This document shows positions 27,061-34,529 of a stretch of DNA of 64,000 nucleotides, one piece after another. The DNA lies in assembly GCA_964543995.1 (NCBI GenBank), contig CAZJBB010000001.1, positions 13,781 to 77,780 of the forward strand, in the 5' to 3' direction. The translations under genes were made by a program, and so were the position numbers. The notes beneath the pieces were generated by a model. It saw only the letters and a list, made by a program, of their open reading frames with translations. It was not told the DNA's origin and did not search any database. The stretch's first letter is position 1. The number at the start of each line of letters is the position of its first letter. This DNA is from CAIXTV01 sp964543995. GTDB taxonomy: Bacteria > Bacteroidota > Bacteroidia > Bacteroidales > CAIXTV01.

Positions 27061-27585
27061 ATGTCGTTTTTCAAATATTTTAAATTCTTGTTTTTCATTG
27101 GTTTATTGGAGATTTCTTTGCCAATATTCTCGCAGCAATTAAACCAAAAAGAAACGGATACTAAATCTCCATCCGAAATTCTCTCAGGAAAATGTACTCG
27201 AGGGGGTTTGAATTCCGGCGAGTTCACTGTACCTTATCAATATGCATACAGCCATTATGGAGTAGACAGCACCACCTTGGACATCATTAAAAGTCAAGTA
27301 GAAGATTTTACCGTTTCTATTATTATGGCTACTTGGTGTGATGATTCTAAAGTACAAGTTCCAAGGTTTCTTAAGATATTGGATTATTTGCAATTGCCCG
27401 AAAAAAACATCAGCATTTTTTGTGTAAACAGATTGAAAACATCGAAATATATGGAAACTGAATCTTATAAAATAGAAAAGGTTCCCACTTTTATCATTTA
27501 TAAAAACACCTTTGAGGTGGGTCGAATCATTGAGTCTCCAAAAACCACTCTAGAAAAGGACTTACTCCAAATCTTACTAAAATAA
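27061..27585 (+). CDS. Exported thioredoxin-fold protein with a single active-site cysteine
   Basis: A 174-residue protein with a signal peptide (about 1-25, cut near SQQ). The thioredoxin fold shows VSIIMATWCDDSKVQVPRF, where CxxC is replaced by Cys93-Asp-Asp-Ser96, and the cis-Pro loop KVPTFIIY (Pro142). With only the first Cys it could act through a monothiol mechanism or bind a partner, but not as a standard dithiol reductase. The gene lies between hisS and panC and shares a one-base overlap (TAATG) with panC. Partner unknown. Confidence 0.75.
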   Translation: MSFFKYFKFLFFIGLLEISLPIFSQQLNQKETDTKSPSEILSGKCTRGGLNSGEFTVPYQYAYSHYGVDSTTLDIIKSQVEDFTVSIIMATWCDDSKVQVPRFLKILDYLQLPEKNISIFCVNRLKTSKYMETESYKIEKVPTFIIYKNTFEVGRIIESPKTTLEKDLLQILLK

Positions 27586-28430
27586 TGGAAGTCATAAGCG
27601 AGATTTCTCACCTTAGTGAAAAGCTGTCGGAATACAGGAATTCGAAAAGAAGCATTGGCTTTGTCCCTACCATGGGAGCATTGCATCAGGGGCATATTTC
27701 ATTGATTCAGCAGGCAAATAATGAAAATGATGTAAGCGTTTGCAGCATTTTTGTGAATCCGATTCAGTTTAATAATCCTAATGATTTGATTGCCTATCCA
27801 AGAACTTTGGAGGCCGATTTGGAGATGTTAAAGTCCCATCACTGCGACCTTGTTTTCACCCCTTCGAGAGAAGAAATGTATCCTTCGGGACTCACTGTTG
27901 AGAAGTACACTTTCGGATTGTTGGAAGAAGTGATGGAAGGCAAATTTCGACCCGGGCATTTTAATGGAGTAGCAGTAGTGGTGAAAAGGTTTTTCGACAT
28001 TGTTCAACCCCATAAAGCCTATTTTGGTTTAAAAGATTTTCAACAATTGGCTATTGTAAAAGAGCTGGTGAAACAAACATCTTTACCGATAGTAATTGTC
28101 CCATGCCCAATCGTTCGCGAAGCCGATGGATTGGCCATGAGTTCCCGAAACCTTCGATTGACTCCAAGCCAACGCCAAGCAGCCCCTTTTATTTATCGAA
28201 CTTTACAAGCAGCCAAAGAGAAGTCCTCTTCCTTGCCTATAGAAGATTTAAAAGCATGGGTAATTACAGAAATTAATCAAAATCCTTGGATGAAAATCGA
28301 ATATTTCGAAGTCGTTTCGCCGGATTCTCTAATCTCTGTTGACGATTCCAATAAATTTTCAGGGAGCATTGGTTGTATTGCATTATTTATGGAAGATATC
28401 CGATTAATAGATAATATCATTTTGTTTTAG
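27585..28430 (+). CDS. panC: Pantothenate synthetase
   Basis: A 281-residue HIGH-type ligase. The N-terminal FVPTMGALHQGHISLI holds the nucleotide-binding HxGH, and VSIFVNPIQFN, GKFRPGHFNGV, YFGLKDFQQ and AMSSRNLRL follow as in all PanC proteins. It joins pantoate and beta-alanine with ATP to make pantothenate. panD, which makes the beta-alanine, is immediately downstream. Confidence 0.95.
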   Translation: MEVISEISHLSEKLSEYRNSKRSIGFVPTMGALHQGHISLIQQANNENDVSVCSIFVNPIQFNNPNDLIAYPRTLEADLEMLKSHHCDLVFTPSREEMYPSGLTVEKYTFGLLEEVMEGKFRPGHFNGVAVVVKRFFDIVQPHKAYFGLKDFQQLAIVKELVKQTSLPIVIVPCPIVREADGLAMSSRNLRLTPSQRQAAPFIYRTLQAAKEKSSSLPIEDLKAWVITEINQNPWMKIEYFEVVSPDSLISVDDSNKFSGSIGCIALFMEDIRLIDNIILF

Positions 28431-28438
28431 TAATTTTG
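28431..28438 (+). promoter_or_regulatory. Possible internal -7 element before panD
   Basis: TAATTTTG matches TAnnTTTG and starts right after the panC stop, 7 bp from the panD start at 28446. If active it would give a nearly leaderless panD message. It may be chance. Confidence 0.3.
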
Positions 28439-28445
28439 CCGCATG

Positions 28446-28799
28446 ATGTTAGTTGAAGTAGTAAAATCGAAAATACACCGCGTTAAGGTTACCGAAGCGG
28501 ATATAAATTATATCGGAAGCATCACTATTGATGAGGATCTCATAGATGCTTCAGGATTGATTGAAAATGAAAAAGTTCAGGTGGTAAACATCAACAATGG
28601 TGAGCGCCTCGAAACTTATGTAATTAAAGGAGCAAGGGGTTCGGGGGTCATTTGTTTGAATGGACCTGCTGCTCGTAAAGCCTTGGTAGGTGATATTGTT
28701 ATTATTGTTTCGTATGCCATGATGGATATTGAAGAAGCACGACAATTTTCTCCAACCATTGTTTTTCCTGACGAAAACAATCAAATTAAAAAGATTTGA
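28446..28799 (+). CDS. panD: Aspartate 1-decarboxylase
   Basis: I prefer the second of two adjacent ATGs (28446, 117 residues), since it puts the self-cleavage site at Gly24-Ser25 (YIGSITID) as in the classic enzyme; the first ATG is at 28443. PanD is made as a proenzyme and cleaves itself to form a pyruvoyl group at Ser25, then decarboxylates aspartate to beta-alanine for pantothenate. RVKVTEAD and the C-terminal VIIVSYAMM are family-typical. Forms a unit with panC. Confidence 0.93.
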   Translation: MLVEVVKSKIHRVKVTEADINYIGSITIDEDLIDASGLIENEKVQVVNINNGERLETYVIKGARGSGVICLNGPAARKALVGDIVIIVSYAMMDIEEARQFSPTIVFPDENNQIKKI

Positions 28800-29803
28800 A
28801 AAAAACCCTTTTGACCATTCTGAAGCTTGGGTTTTTCTTAGGTTTAGGAATATTGTTCATTTGGTTATTTCTTCGTCAGCTCACACCCGAACAGAAACAT
28901 GATATCTTAACTTCATTCACCAAAGCCAATTATTGGTGGTTGATCCCTTTGTTTTTTGTTTGGTTTTTAAGCCATGTAATTCGAGCCCTTCGGTGGAACA
29001 TGATGATACATCCTTTGGGTTACAAACCAAAACTCTACAATACGATTATGGCCGTGCTGATCGGGTATTTCGCCAATTTGGCGTTGCCCCGCATGGGTGA
29101 AGTGAGCAGGTGTACCGTACTTGCCAAATACGAAAACATCCCTTTTACCAAGTCGTTTGGAACAGTGGTGACTGAAAGGGCATTTGATGTGCTGGTTTTT
29201 ATTATGTTGTTTTTTGTAATTCTGGCCACTCAATTCGAAAGGATACATGGTTATGTGGATGAAAAAGTCTACAAACCCCTATCAGAAAAATTCGATATGC
29301 ATAATTTCAGCTTGCATTTTTTGATTTTTGTATTGGGGTTGGGGCTTGTTCTTGCATTTCTGTTTTTTGTTTTTCATAAAAAGCTGTTGAAATGGAAACT
29401 CTACGTGAAATTTATGGAGCAAATTCGACATTTCTTTGTTGGGTTGAAATCCATTTTTCAATTGAAAAGTCCACTCCTGTTTTTGTTTTTAAGCTTACTC
29501 ATTTGGGTGTGTTATTATTATCTCACCTATCTGTGCTTTTTCTGCTTTGCTGAAACCAGCAGTTTGGGATTTTCTCCTGCTTTTGCGGTAGTGATTTTTG
29601 GAGCCATCGGTTATATGGTAGTTCAGGGGGGGATAGGTTTATACCCGGTTATTGTAGCAGAAACCTTAACTTTATACGGAATTAGTGAAACCACTGGCTA
29701 TGCTTTGGGTTGGTTGGGTTGGTCGGCACAAACCCTGATGTTTATTATTTTAGGCATTATTTCATTGGTTGTATTACCCATTATTAATAAAAAAAGAACA
29801 TGA
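28796..29803 (+). CDS. Flippase-like integral membrane protein (LPG synthase TM-domain family)
   Basis: A 335-residue polytopic protein (about 8 helices) of the UPF0104 / lysylphosphatidylglycerol-synthase transmembrane family: SHVIRALRWNMMIHPLG, LPRMGEVSRC and VVTERAFDVLV are the recognisable blocks. The catalytic LPG-synthase domain is absent, so it is more likely a lipid flippase-like protein than a synthase. The start is TTG at 28796 overlapping the panD stop; no ATG occurs before residue about 65. It overlaps rfaE2 by 4 bp. Confidence 0.8.
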   Translation: MKKTLLTILKLGFFLGLGILFIWLFLRQLTPEQKHDILTSFTKANYWWLIPLFFVWFLSHVIRALRWNMMIHPLGYKPKLYNTIMAVLIGYFANLALPRMGEVSRCTVLAKYENIPFTKSFGTVVTERAFDVLVFIMLFFVILATQFERIHGYVDEKVYKPLSEKFDMHNFSLHFLIFVLGLGLVLAFLFFVFHKKLLKWKLYVKFMEQIRHFFVGLKSIFQLKSPLLFLFLSLLIWVCYYYLTYLCFFCFAETSSLGFSPAFAVVIFGAIGYMVVQGGIGLYPVIVAETLTLYGISETTGYALGWLGWSAQTLMFIILGIISLVVLPIINKKRT

Positions 29804-30291
29804 ATCACCTCGAAGTTATTCAAGAAAAAATATTGCAAGGCATAGCGTTAGAGAGAAAATTGGCATACTGGCGGTTTAAAAACAAGAAAACGGTTTTCAC
29901 CAACGGGTGCTTCGATATCTTACATTTGGGTCATGTGGATTACCTTTCGAAAGCTTCGGATTTAGGAGATCTCTTAATTATTGGGCTCAATACGGATGCT
30001 TCGGTGAAGAGGCTGAAAGGGAATCACCGACCTATCAATGACGAACATGCCCGAGCTATGGTATTGGCCTCTTTGCAGTTTGTACATGCAGTAGTTTTGT
30101 TTGATGAAGACACCCCATACGAGCTGATTAAACTGGTTCAACCTGATGTTTTAGTAAAAGGGAAAGACTATGTCCCCGAAGAAATTGTGGGTTTTGACAT
30201 TTTGAAACAAAAAAACGGTGAAGTCATCACCATTGATTTGGTAGAAGGCTATTCTACTTCTGCTATAGAAAGGAAAATAAAAGGTAGTTGA
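29800..30291 (+). CDS. rfaE2: D-glycero-beta-D-manno-heptose 1-phosphate adenylyltransferase
   Basis: A 163-residue nucleotidyltransferase corresponding to the C-terminal half of HldE. VFTNGCFDILHLGHVDYL contains the HxGH motif, followed by GLNTDASVKRLKG, RPINDEHARA and a C-terminal STSAIERKI. It makes ADP-heptose from heptose 1-phosphate for the LPS core. It is a stand-alone form, as common in Bacteroidota, and starts with an ATGA overlap. It is the last core gene before the accessory segment. Confidence 0.9.
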   Translation: MNHLEVIQEKILQGIALERKLAYWRFKNKKTVFTNGCFDILHLGHVDYLSKASDLGDLLIIGLNTDASVKRLKGNHRPINDEHARAMVLASLQFVHAVVLFDEDTPYELIKLVQPDVLVKGKDYVPEEIVGFDILKQKNGEVITIDLVEGYSTSAIERKIKGS

Positions 30292-30536
30292 AAATGAAGT
30301 GAAAAGACGGGAGACCAAAGACAGTCCGGTATACGGCTATATGTTCCTTATAATCAATAATTTAATAACTAATTGCCAATAACTATTGCTCTTGACTTGG
30401 GCTTTTTCATTTAGCCAACGAGGTTTTTTATTTAAACTTTTATCATCAATTACTTCGTTCAACAAATTAGGCCTTATTAATGCATTCTGTTTATTTTTGT
30501 GAAGAAGCGATGGATATAACCATGTCACAATTGCAA

Positions 30537-30660
30537 GCAGTACAAGAAAATACTATTAGAAAGATTTGAGAGAATCCATAAGTAATAAGCTCTTCCCCAA
30601 GTCGGATAGTTTGTAAAAAACATATAGGTATGCGCTAATATTTGCTACACTTGGGCTAAG
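30537..30660 (+). repeat. Direct repeat R1, upstream copy
   Basis: 124 bp matching 32253-32375 with about five mismatches and one single-base gap (about 95% identity by eye). It begins with hipT 3' coding sequence and continues into the non-coding DNA that follows hipT. The two copies bracket the HipBST module. Confidence 0.9.
30538..30585 (+). pseudogene. Remnant of a second hipT 3' end
   Basis: Fourteen codons (QYKKILLERFERIH) identical to the last 14 of hipT at 32298, then AAG TAA instead of TAG. No upstream coding sequence of that gene remains. It implies an earlier HipBST copy at this place, now deleted. Confidence 0.75.
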
Positions 30661-30720
30661 TCTTCGATTTCGTGGCTTGCACCTTCTGGGAAGTTATATC
30701 ATTCAAAATAATTCAATATT

Positions 30721-30738
30721 TATACCCTATAAGGTATA
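30721..30738. promoter_or_regulatory. hipB: HipB operator O1
   Basis: TATACCCTATAAGGTATA, a near-perfect inverted repeat (TATACC-N6-GGTATA), the first of three similar 18-bp sites spaced 40 and 41 bp apart, about four helical turns. Confidence 0.65.
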
Positions 30739-30760
30739 AAATGCGTATTTTGAAATAAAT

Positions 30761-30778
30761 TACACCCTAAAAGGTATA
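30761..30778. promoter_or_regulatory. hipB: HipB operator O2
   Basis: TACACCCTAAAAGGTATA, the same site with one changed base in the left arm. It ends about 17 bp before the -7 element, so it covers the expected -33 region. Confidence 0.65.
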
Positions 30779-30795
30779 AAATGCAGAAATATGAT

Positions 30796-30803
30796 TATAT
30801 TTG
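30796..30803 (+). promoter_or_regulatory. hipB: -7 promoter element of hipBST
   Basis: TATATTTG matches TAnnTTTG. Operators O2 and O3 lie on either side, and O3 overlaps it by two bases, so HipB binding should block RNA polymerase. Confidence 0.55.
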
Positions 30804-30819
30804 CACCTTAAAGGGTATA
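30802..30819. promoter_or_regulatory. hipB: HipB operator O3
   Basis: TGCACCTTAAAGGGTATA, the third copy. It overlaps the predicted transcription start and ends 2 bp before the hipB ATG. Confidence 0.62.
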
Positions 30820-30821
30820 AA

Positions 30822-31031
30822 ATGGAATTAACAAGATTTGTCAAAGACAAACGAAAATCAGTAAATCTCACACAACCTGAGTTGGCTGAAAAGGCCGGAG
30901 TGGGGTTGCGTTTCATTCGAGAATTAGAACAAGGAAAGAAAAGTTTACGCTTGGATAAGGTAAACCAAGTACTCCGTTTATTCGGATATGAAGTAGGAGC
31001 TGTTCCATCTAAAAAAGAGAGTGAAGAATGA
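30822..31031 (+). CDS. hipB: HipB-type antitoxin/repressor, helix-turn-helix
   Basis: A 69-residue XRE-family DNA-binding protein. I chose ATG 30822; a TTG at 30801 would lie inside operator O3. The helix-turn-helix spans about 16-50 (LTQPELAEKAGVGLRFIRELEQGK), as in HipB of the y4mF/couple_hipB subfamily. It should bind the three upstream operators, repress the operon and take part in neutralising the kinase. It overlaps hipS by 4 bp. First gene of a tripartite HipBST module. Confidence 0.85.
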   Translation: MELTRFVKDKRKSVNLTQPELAEKAGVGLRFIRELEQGKKSLRLDKVNQVLRLFGYEVGAVPSKKESEE

Positions 31032-31360
31032 GAAAGGCTATCATAAAATTGAATACGCAAATTGCAGGATGGCTAACGCAAGATGATCAAGGGTATCATT
31101 TTGAGTATGCCAAAGATTATTTAAGCCAAAAAGATCCAAGGCCGATAAGTTTAACGCTACCTATACAGGAGGCTGTTTATACATCCAATGTGTTATTCCC
31201 TTTTTTTGATGGGTTAATTCCTGAGGGTTGGTTGTTAGATATTGCCGAAAAAAATTGGAAGTTAAACCCAAGAGACCGCATGGGATTGCTGTTGGTATGC
31301 TGCAAAGATTGTATTGGAGCTGTAAGTGTAGAAGCATTAAAAATGGAGGATACCCCATGA
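31028..31360 (+). CDS. hipS: HipS: separate HipA N-terminal subdomain
   Basis: A 110-residue protein equal to the Couple_hipA N-terminal domain: LFPFFDGLIPEGWLLD, DRMGLLLVCCKDCIGAVSV. In ordinary HipA this is the first 110 residues of the kinase; here it is a separate gene between hipB and hipT with ATGA overlaps on both sides. In the characterised HipBST system of enteropathogenic E. coli the equivalent small protein acts as the antitoxin. The same role here is inference from order and domain content. Confidence 0.82.
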   Translation: MRKAIIKLNTQIAGWLTQDDQGYHFEYAKDYLSQKDPRPISLTLPIQEAVYTSNVLFPFFDGLIPEGWLLDIAEKNWKLNPRDRMGLLLVCCKDCIGAVSVEALKMEDTP

Positions 31361-32298
31361 AAAGATGTTTATTTTGCTATCAGCCGTTGCTTGAAAAAGA
31401 ATTGGATTTTCATGCTTCATGCTCAAGAAAAATATTTGGACAGTCTTTACCCCCTGCAATGCCATACTTGGAATCTGATTTAGAGTCCATGGCAAAAAAG
31501 ATTATACAAAGTCAAACCGCAGTTACCGGTGTACAGGCTAAATTATCGCTTCATATTGGAGGGAAAGACAAGGAAGAAACAGAAAACAAATTTACTATAG
31601 TTGGTCTTTGGGGAGGCTATATAATGAAACCTCCTACAGCGTTATATCAACAGCTGCCCGAAGTAGAAGATATAACTATGCATTTGGCTGATTTAAGTAA
31701 AATAAAAACGGTTCCACATAGCCTTATTCGCTTAGCATCAGGAAATCTTGCTTACGTTACTAAAAGAATAGACAGAATAAAAAAAGTCAAGCTTGCCATG
31801 GAGGATATGTGCCAATTAACCGGACGACTTACGGAAGATAAGTACCATGGCAGCTATGAACAAATTGGCAAAGCCATTCAAAAGTATTCTTCTACACCAG
31901 GTTTAGATGTAATGAATTTCTTTGAGATAGTTTTGTTTTCTTTTTTAACAGGCAATGGGGATATGCACCTAAAAAACTTTTCCTTAATAGAACAAGCGGG
32001 ATTAGGAATGGTACTATCGCCGGCCTATGATTTAGTAAATACATCCTTGGTAAATCCTGCCGATGATGAAGAGTTGGCGCTGAATCTTAATGGCAAAAAG
32101 AAGAACCTTAAAAAAGAGGATTTTACAGCAGCGATGACCACTTTGAAGGTTGAAGTAAAGCAACAGCAAAACATTTTCGCCAAAATGGAAAAAGCAAAAC
32201 CCAAGTGGATAGAATATATTGACATCAGTTTTTTAAGTAATGCATTTAAAGAGCAGTACAAGAAAATACTATTAGAAAGATTTGAGAGAATCCATTAG
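31357..32298 (+). CDS. hipT: HipT serine/threonine kinase toxin
   Basis: A 313-residue HipA-C kinase lacking the N-subdomain carried by hipS. I chose ATG 31357, which overlaps the hipS stop; an earlier frame start at 31228 lies inside hipS. Seen: an N-terminal Cys4-x2-Cys7-x11-His19-x2-Cys22 set (possible zinc knuckle), the Gly-rich loop TAVTGVQAKLSL (54-65), ATP lysine Lys91, the catalytic loop GNGDMHLKNFSL with Asp202 and Asn207, and the metal-binding Asp225 in SPAYDLVNT. HipA-type kinases phosphorylate aminoacyl-tRNA synthetases and stop translation (GltX for HipA, TrpS for E. coli HipT). The target here is unknown. Confidence 0.88.
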   Translation: MKRCLFCYQPLLEKELDFHASCSRKIFGQSLPPAMPYLESDLESMAKKIIQSQTAVTGVQAKLSLHIGGKDKEETENKFTIVGLWGGYIMKPPTALYQQLPEVEDITMHLADLSKIKTVPHSLIRLASGNLAYVTKRIDRIKKVKLAMEDMCQLTGRLTEDKYHGSYEQIGKAIQKYSSTPGLDVMNFFEIVLFSFLTGNGDMHLKNFSLIEQAGLGMVLSPAYDLVNTSLVNPADDEELALNLNGKKKNLKKEDFTAAMTTLKVEVKQQQNIFAKMEKAKPKWIEYIDISFLSNAFKEQYKKILLERFERIH

Positions 32299-32375
32299 TA
32301 ATATTCTCTTCCCCAGGACGGATAGTTTGTAAAAAACATATAGGTATGCGCTAATATTTGCTACATTGGGCTAAG
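32253..32375 (+). repeat. Direct repeat R1, downstream copy
   Basis: 123 bp starting inside the hipT 3' end and running 77 bp past its stop; partner of 30537-30660. Confidence 0.9.
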
Positions 32376-32442
32376 GCTTCTAATCCGTTGTATGAACCCT
32401 CCGGAAAAATTTCCCTTGTTCTTTGTTTTCATGGATAATTTG

Positions 32443-32450
32443 TATTTTTG
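32443..32450 (+). promoter_or_regulatory. Putative -7 promoter element for the 32527 gene
   Basis: TATTTTTG matches TAnnTTTG, 76 bp upstream of the chosen start. Confidence 0.35.
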
Positions 32451-32526
32451 AAATAGGCATAGCGTTTTGGAAAGGAAGGACTGCTTATGTTGGGCACAAA
32501 AAACCTGTAAATTAAAAATCTCTGAG

Positions 32527-33039
32527 ATGAAAACCCTTTCTAAAATAGTTTTTTTGACATCACTTTCTTTCATTGGCGGCTGTATTTTTATTGGAATTCT
32601 TGGCTCGTTACTACCAATCGAAGTAATAGATGACAACCTAGTTTACTATTATATGGTAATACGGTTTTATGGAATTCCGATTACTATTATTCTTACCCTA
32701 ACTGGAACCATAAAACAAAAGGACAAAGCAGGTTTAATAATAGGAAAAATAATTGCGACAATAGCAATGTCAATTTTTTCCCTTTTCATTGTGTTCATGG
32801 TTTTGTTCTCAAATATGTGTGGGTGGACTACTAACAGAGTATTCTTTGAAAACACTCAAAACAAGACAATAAAAATAGTTGAAAGAAATTTTGGGTGCGG
32901 GGCAACTGACAGCGGAGAACCAGTTTATAAAATTTTTAAGTTAAAAGAAATTACAAAATATTTTATTTGGGTTACTGAAATTGACACTAATCAAATTGAT
33001 AAAAGCGAATGGACACGAATTAACAATAAAACAGAATAA
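32527..33039 (+). CDS. Small membrane protein of unknown function
   Basis: I chose ATG 32527 (170 residues), which begins directly with a hydrophobic segment; a frame from 32467 adds 20 Cys/Lys-rich residues unlike a signal. Three likely membrane helices (about 6-30, 40-60, 72-97) are followed by a soluble C-terminal domain of about 70 residues with a GCGA turn. I do not recognise a family. It lies between HipBST and Fic and is more AT-rich in codon choice than the core genes, consistent with accessory DNA. Confidence 0.6.
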   Translation: MKTLSKIVFLTSLSFIGGCIFIGILGSLLPIEVIDDNLVYYYMVIRFYGIPITIILTLTGTIKQKDKAGLIIGKIIATIAMSIFSLFIVFMVLFSNMCGWTTNRVFFENTQNKTIKIVERNFGCGATDSGEPVYKIFKLKEITKYFIWVTEIDTNQIDKSEWTRINNKTE

Positions 33040-33186
33040 CATTAATCGTTTAAGACTATTATTTATCCTTTGCCAAAAGTCATAGTCGAAAAGACTCAGT
33101 TAAGCCTATGTTTCACCCTATTTTAGCAAGTTTCAGAAAATTACAACCGATTCAAAACAGCTATCTTTATAGAAAATCAGATTATT

Positions 33187-33240
33187 TATACATAAGCAGA
33201 TGGAAGTGTATAGTTTTTTGCGTTTTCTATACAAAAGGAA
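33187..33240. repeat. Direct repeat R2, upstream copy, with promoter dyad
   Basis: 54 bp matching 35337-35390 with three mismatches. Inside, TGTATAG and CTATACA form a perfect 7-bp inverted repeat with a 13-base spacer that surrounds a TTG (33218-33220) usable as -33 box for fic. Confidence 0.85.
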
Positions 33241-33241
33241 C

Positions 33242-33249
33242 TATCTTTG
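33242..33249 (+). promoter_or_regulatory. -7 promoter element for fic
   Basis: TATCTTTG matches TAnnTTTG; a TTG at 33218-33220 stands 21 bp upstream, a normal spacing for a Bacteroidota -33/-7 promoter. The fic ATG follows 27 bp after the box. Confidence 0.55.
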
Positions 33250-33276
33250 CATAGACTTTTTTAAAATGCATACAGA

Positions 33277-34347
33277 ATGACTACTTGGAAATTATCAGAA
33301 TTGCCATTAAAGATTGACTTGGAGACGAAAAAAGTATTAAAAGCTTTACCTTCAGCTCATGCAGCATTGGCAGAGCTGAAAGGAATTGCGTCGACTATTC
33401 CCAATCAATCTATTTTAATTAATACGCTAGGATTGCAAGAAGCTAAGGATAGTTCTGCTATTGAAAATATTATTACCACCCATGATGATTTATATAAGTC
33501 TGAATTGCATTTGAATACATTTAAATCATTGGAAGCAAAAGAAGTTCAGAATTATATTTCAGCATCAAAAAAAGGGTTTGAACTTATTAAAAAAACAGGA
33601 TTATTGACTAACAATACCATTTTACAAATTCAAGAAATATTGGAGGATAATAAAGCAGGTTTTAGAAGATTGCCCGGGACTGCATTGAAAAATGCTGCAA
33701 CCGGTGAAACTATTTATACTCCACCACAAGAATATGATGAAATTATAAGACTTATGGCTAATCTTGAACGATATATTAATGATTCAGGAATGCATGAATG
33801 CGACCCATTAATAAAAATGGTCATAATTCATTTTCAATTTGAAAGTATTCACCCATTTTATGATGGAAATGGAAGGTCTGGCAGGATAATAAATATACTT
33901 TACTTGATATTGGAGAAATTGCAAAGCTTACCCATTTTATATTTAAGTAATTATATTATCAGAAACAAATCTGACTACTATAGATTTTTACAAAAAGTGA
34001 GAGAAGAAAATTTGTGGGAAGATTGGATCTTGTTTATGATTAAAGGAGTGGAAGAAATCGCAAAAGAAACCATTGAGCTTATCATTAAAATCAAGAGTTT
34101 AATGCTTGATTACAAGCACCGATTAAGAGATCATTACAAATTTTATAGTCAAGACTTGTTGAATAACCTATTTAAACATCCTTTTACCAAGATTGAATTT
34201 ATTGTAAATGATTTAGGCGTATCAAGGCTCACAGCAGCTAATTATTTGAATACTTTGGCTAAGGATAAGATGCTAAGGAAAAACAAATTAGGAACTGGAA
34301 ATTATTACATCAACGAAGCATTATTTGAATTATTAATCAAACGATAA
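33277..34347 (+). CDS. Fic family protein (AMP-transferase-like) with N-terminal inhibitory helix
   Basis: A 356-residue protein: Fic_N region (about 1-100), Fic core and a C-terminal winged-helix-like region (about 290-350). The catalytic motif HPFYDGNGRSGR (192-203) is intact, with His192, Asp196 and both Arg. The inhibitory motif S-x-x-x-E-N is present at Ser59-Glu63-Asn64, so it is an autoinhibited class II Fic, where the Glu blocks ATP gamma-phosphate. Such proteins attach AMP to target hydroxyls. The target is unknown. The gene is bracketed by the R2 repeats and has its own promoter. Confidence 0.88.
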   Translation: MTTWKLSELPLKIDLETKKVLKALPSAHAALAELKGIASTIPNQSILINTLGLQEAKDSSAIENIITTHDDLYKSELHLNTFKSLEAKEVQNYISASKKGFELIKKTGLLTNNTILQIQEILEDNKAGFRRLPGTALKNAATGETIYTPPQEYDEIIRLMANLERYINDSGMHECDPLIKMVIIHFQFESIHPFYDGNGRSGRIINILYLILEKLQSLPILYLSNYIIRNKSDYYRFLQKVREENLWEDWILFMIKGVEEIAKETIELIIKIKSLMLDYKHRLRDHYKFYSQDLLNNLFKHPFTKIEFIVNDLGVSRLTAANYLNTLAKDKMLRKNKLGTGNYYINEALFELLIKR

Positions 34348-34529
34348 AAAGTATGATCCAAGAAAGATGGCATAGCTTAGCGCTGATTTTACCAATGTCA
34401 AAATATTTTTTGTTTCGCTACTTTCTGAATTTTAAGCTCAAAACGAACAGAGAGTTTGCCAAGATGTGCGATAGCCTTGGACTTTTGGAACGCTGCTAGT
34501 CATCGAGCCTGTCCTATATAAACTGCAAA

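Larger units (their letters stand above)
30292..30821. other. 530-bp non-coding stretch before hipB with cassette remnants
   Basis: It contains a direct repeat with the 3' tail of a lost hipT (30537-30660) and three hipB operators (30721-30819). The first 245 bp hold no convincing gene; a 63-codon minus-strand frame there has no family I recognise. Confidence 0.7.

Noticed and set aside
30337..30528. Minus-strand 63-codon frame in the region before hipB
   Set aside because: No recognisable family, no promoter, and it sits in remnant DNA; too short to call a gene, though a decayed fragment is possible.
30801..30821. TTG start for hipB at 30801
   Set aside because: It lies within operator O3 and before the expected transcription start; ATG 30822 gives the normal HipB N-terminus.
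31028..32298. hipS and hipT as a single hipA broken by frameshift
   Set aside because: hipT has its own ATG in an ATGA overlap and an N-terminal Cys/His motif, and both parts end and start at natural domain borders, as in known HipBST systems.
30537..32375. R1 copies as terminal repeats of an insertion sequence
   Set aside because: They are direct, not inverted, contain hipT coding sequence, and no transposase lies between them.
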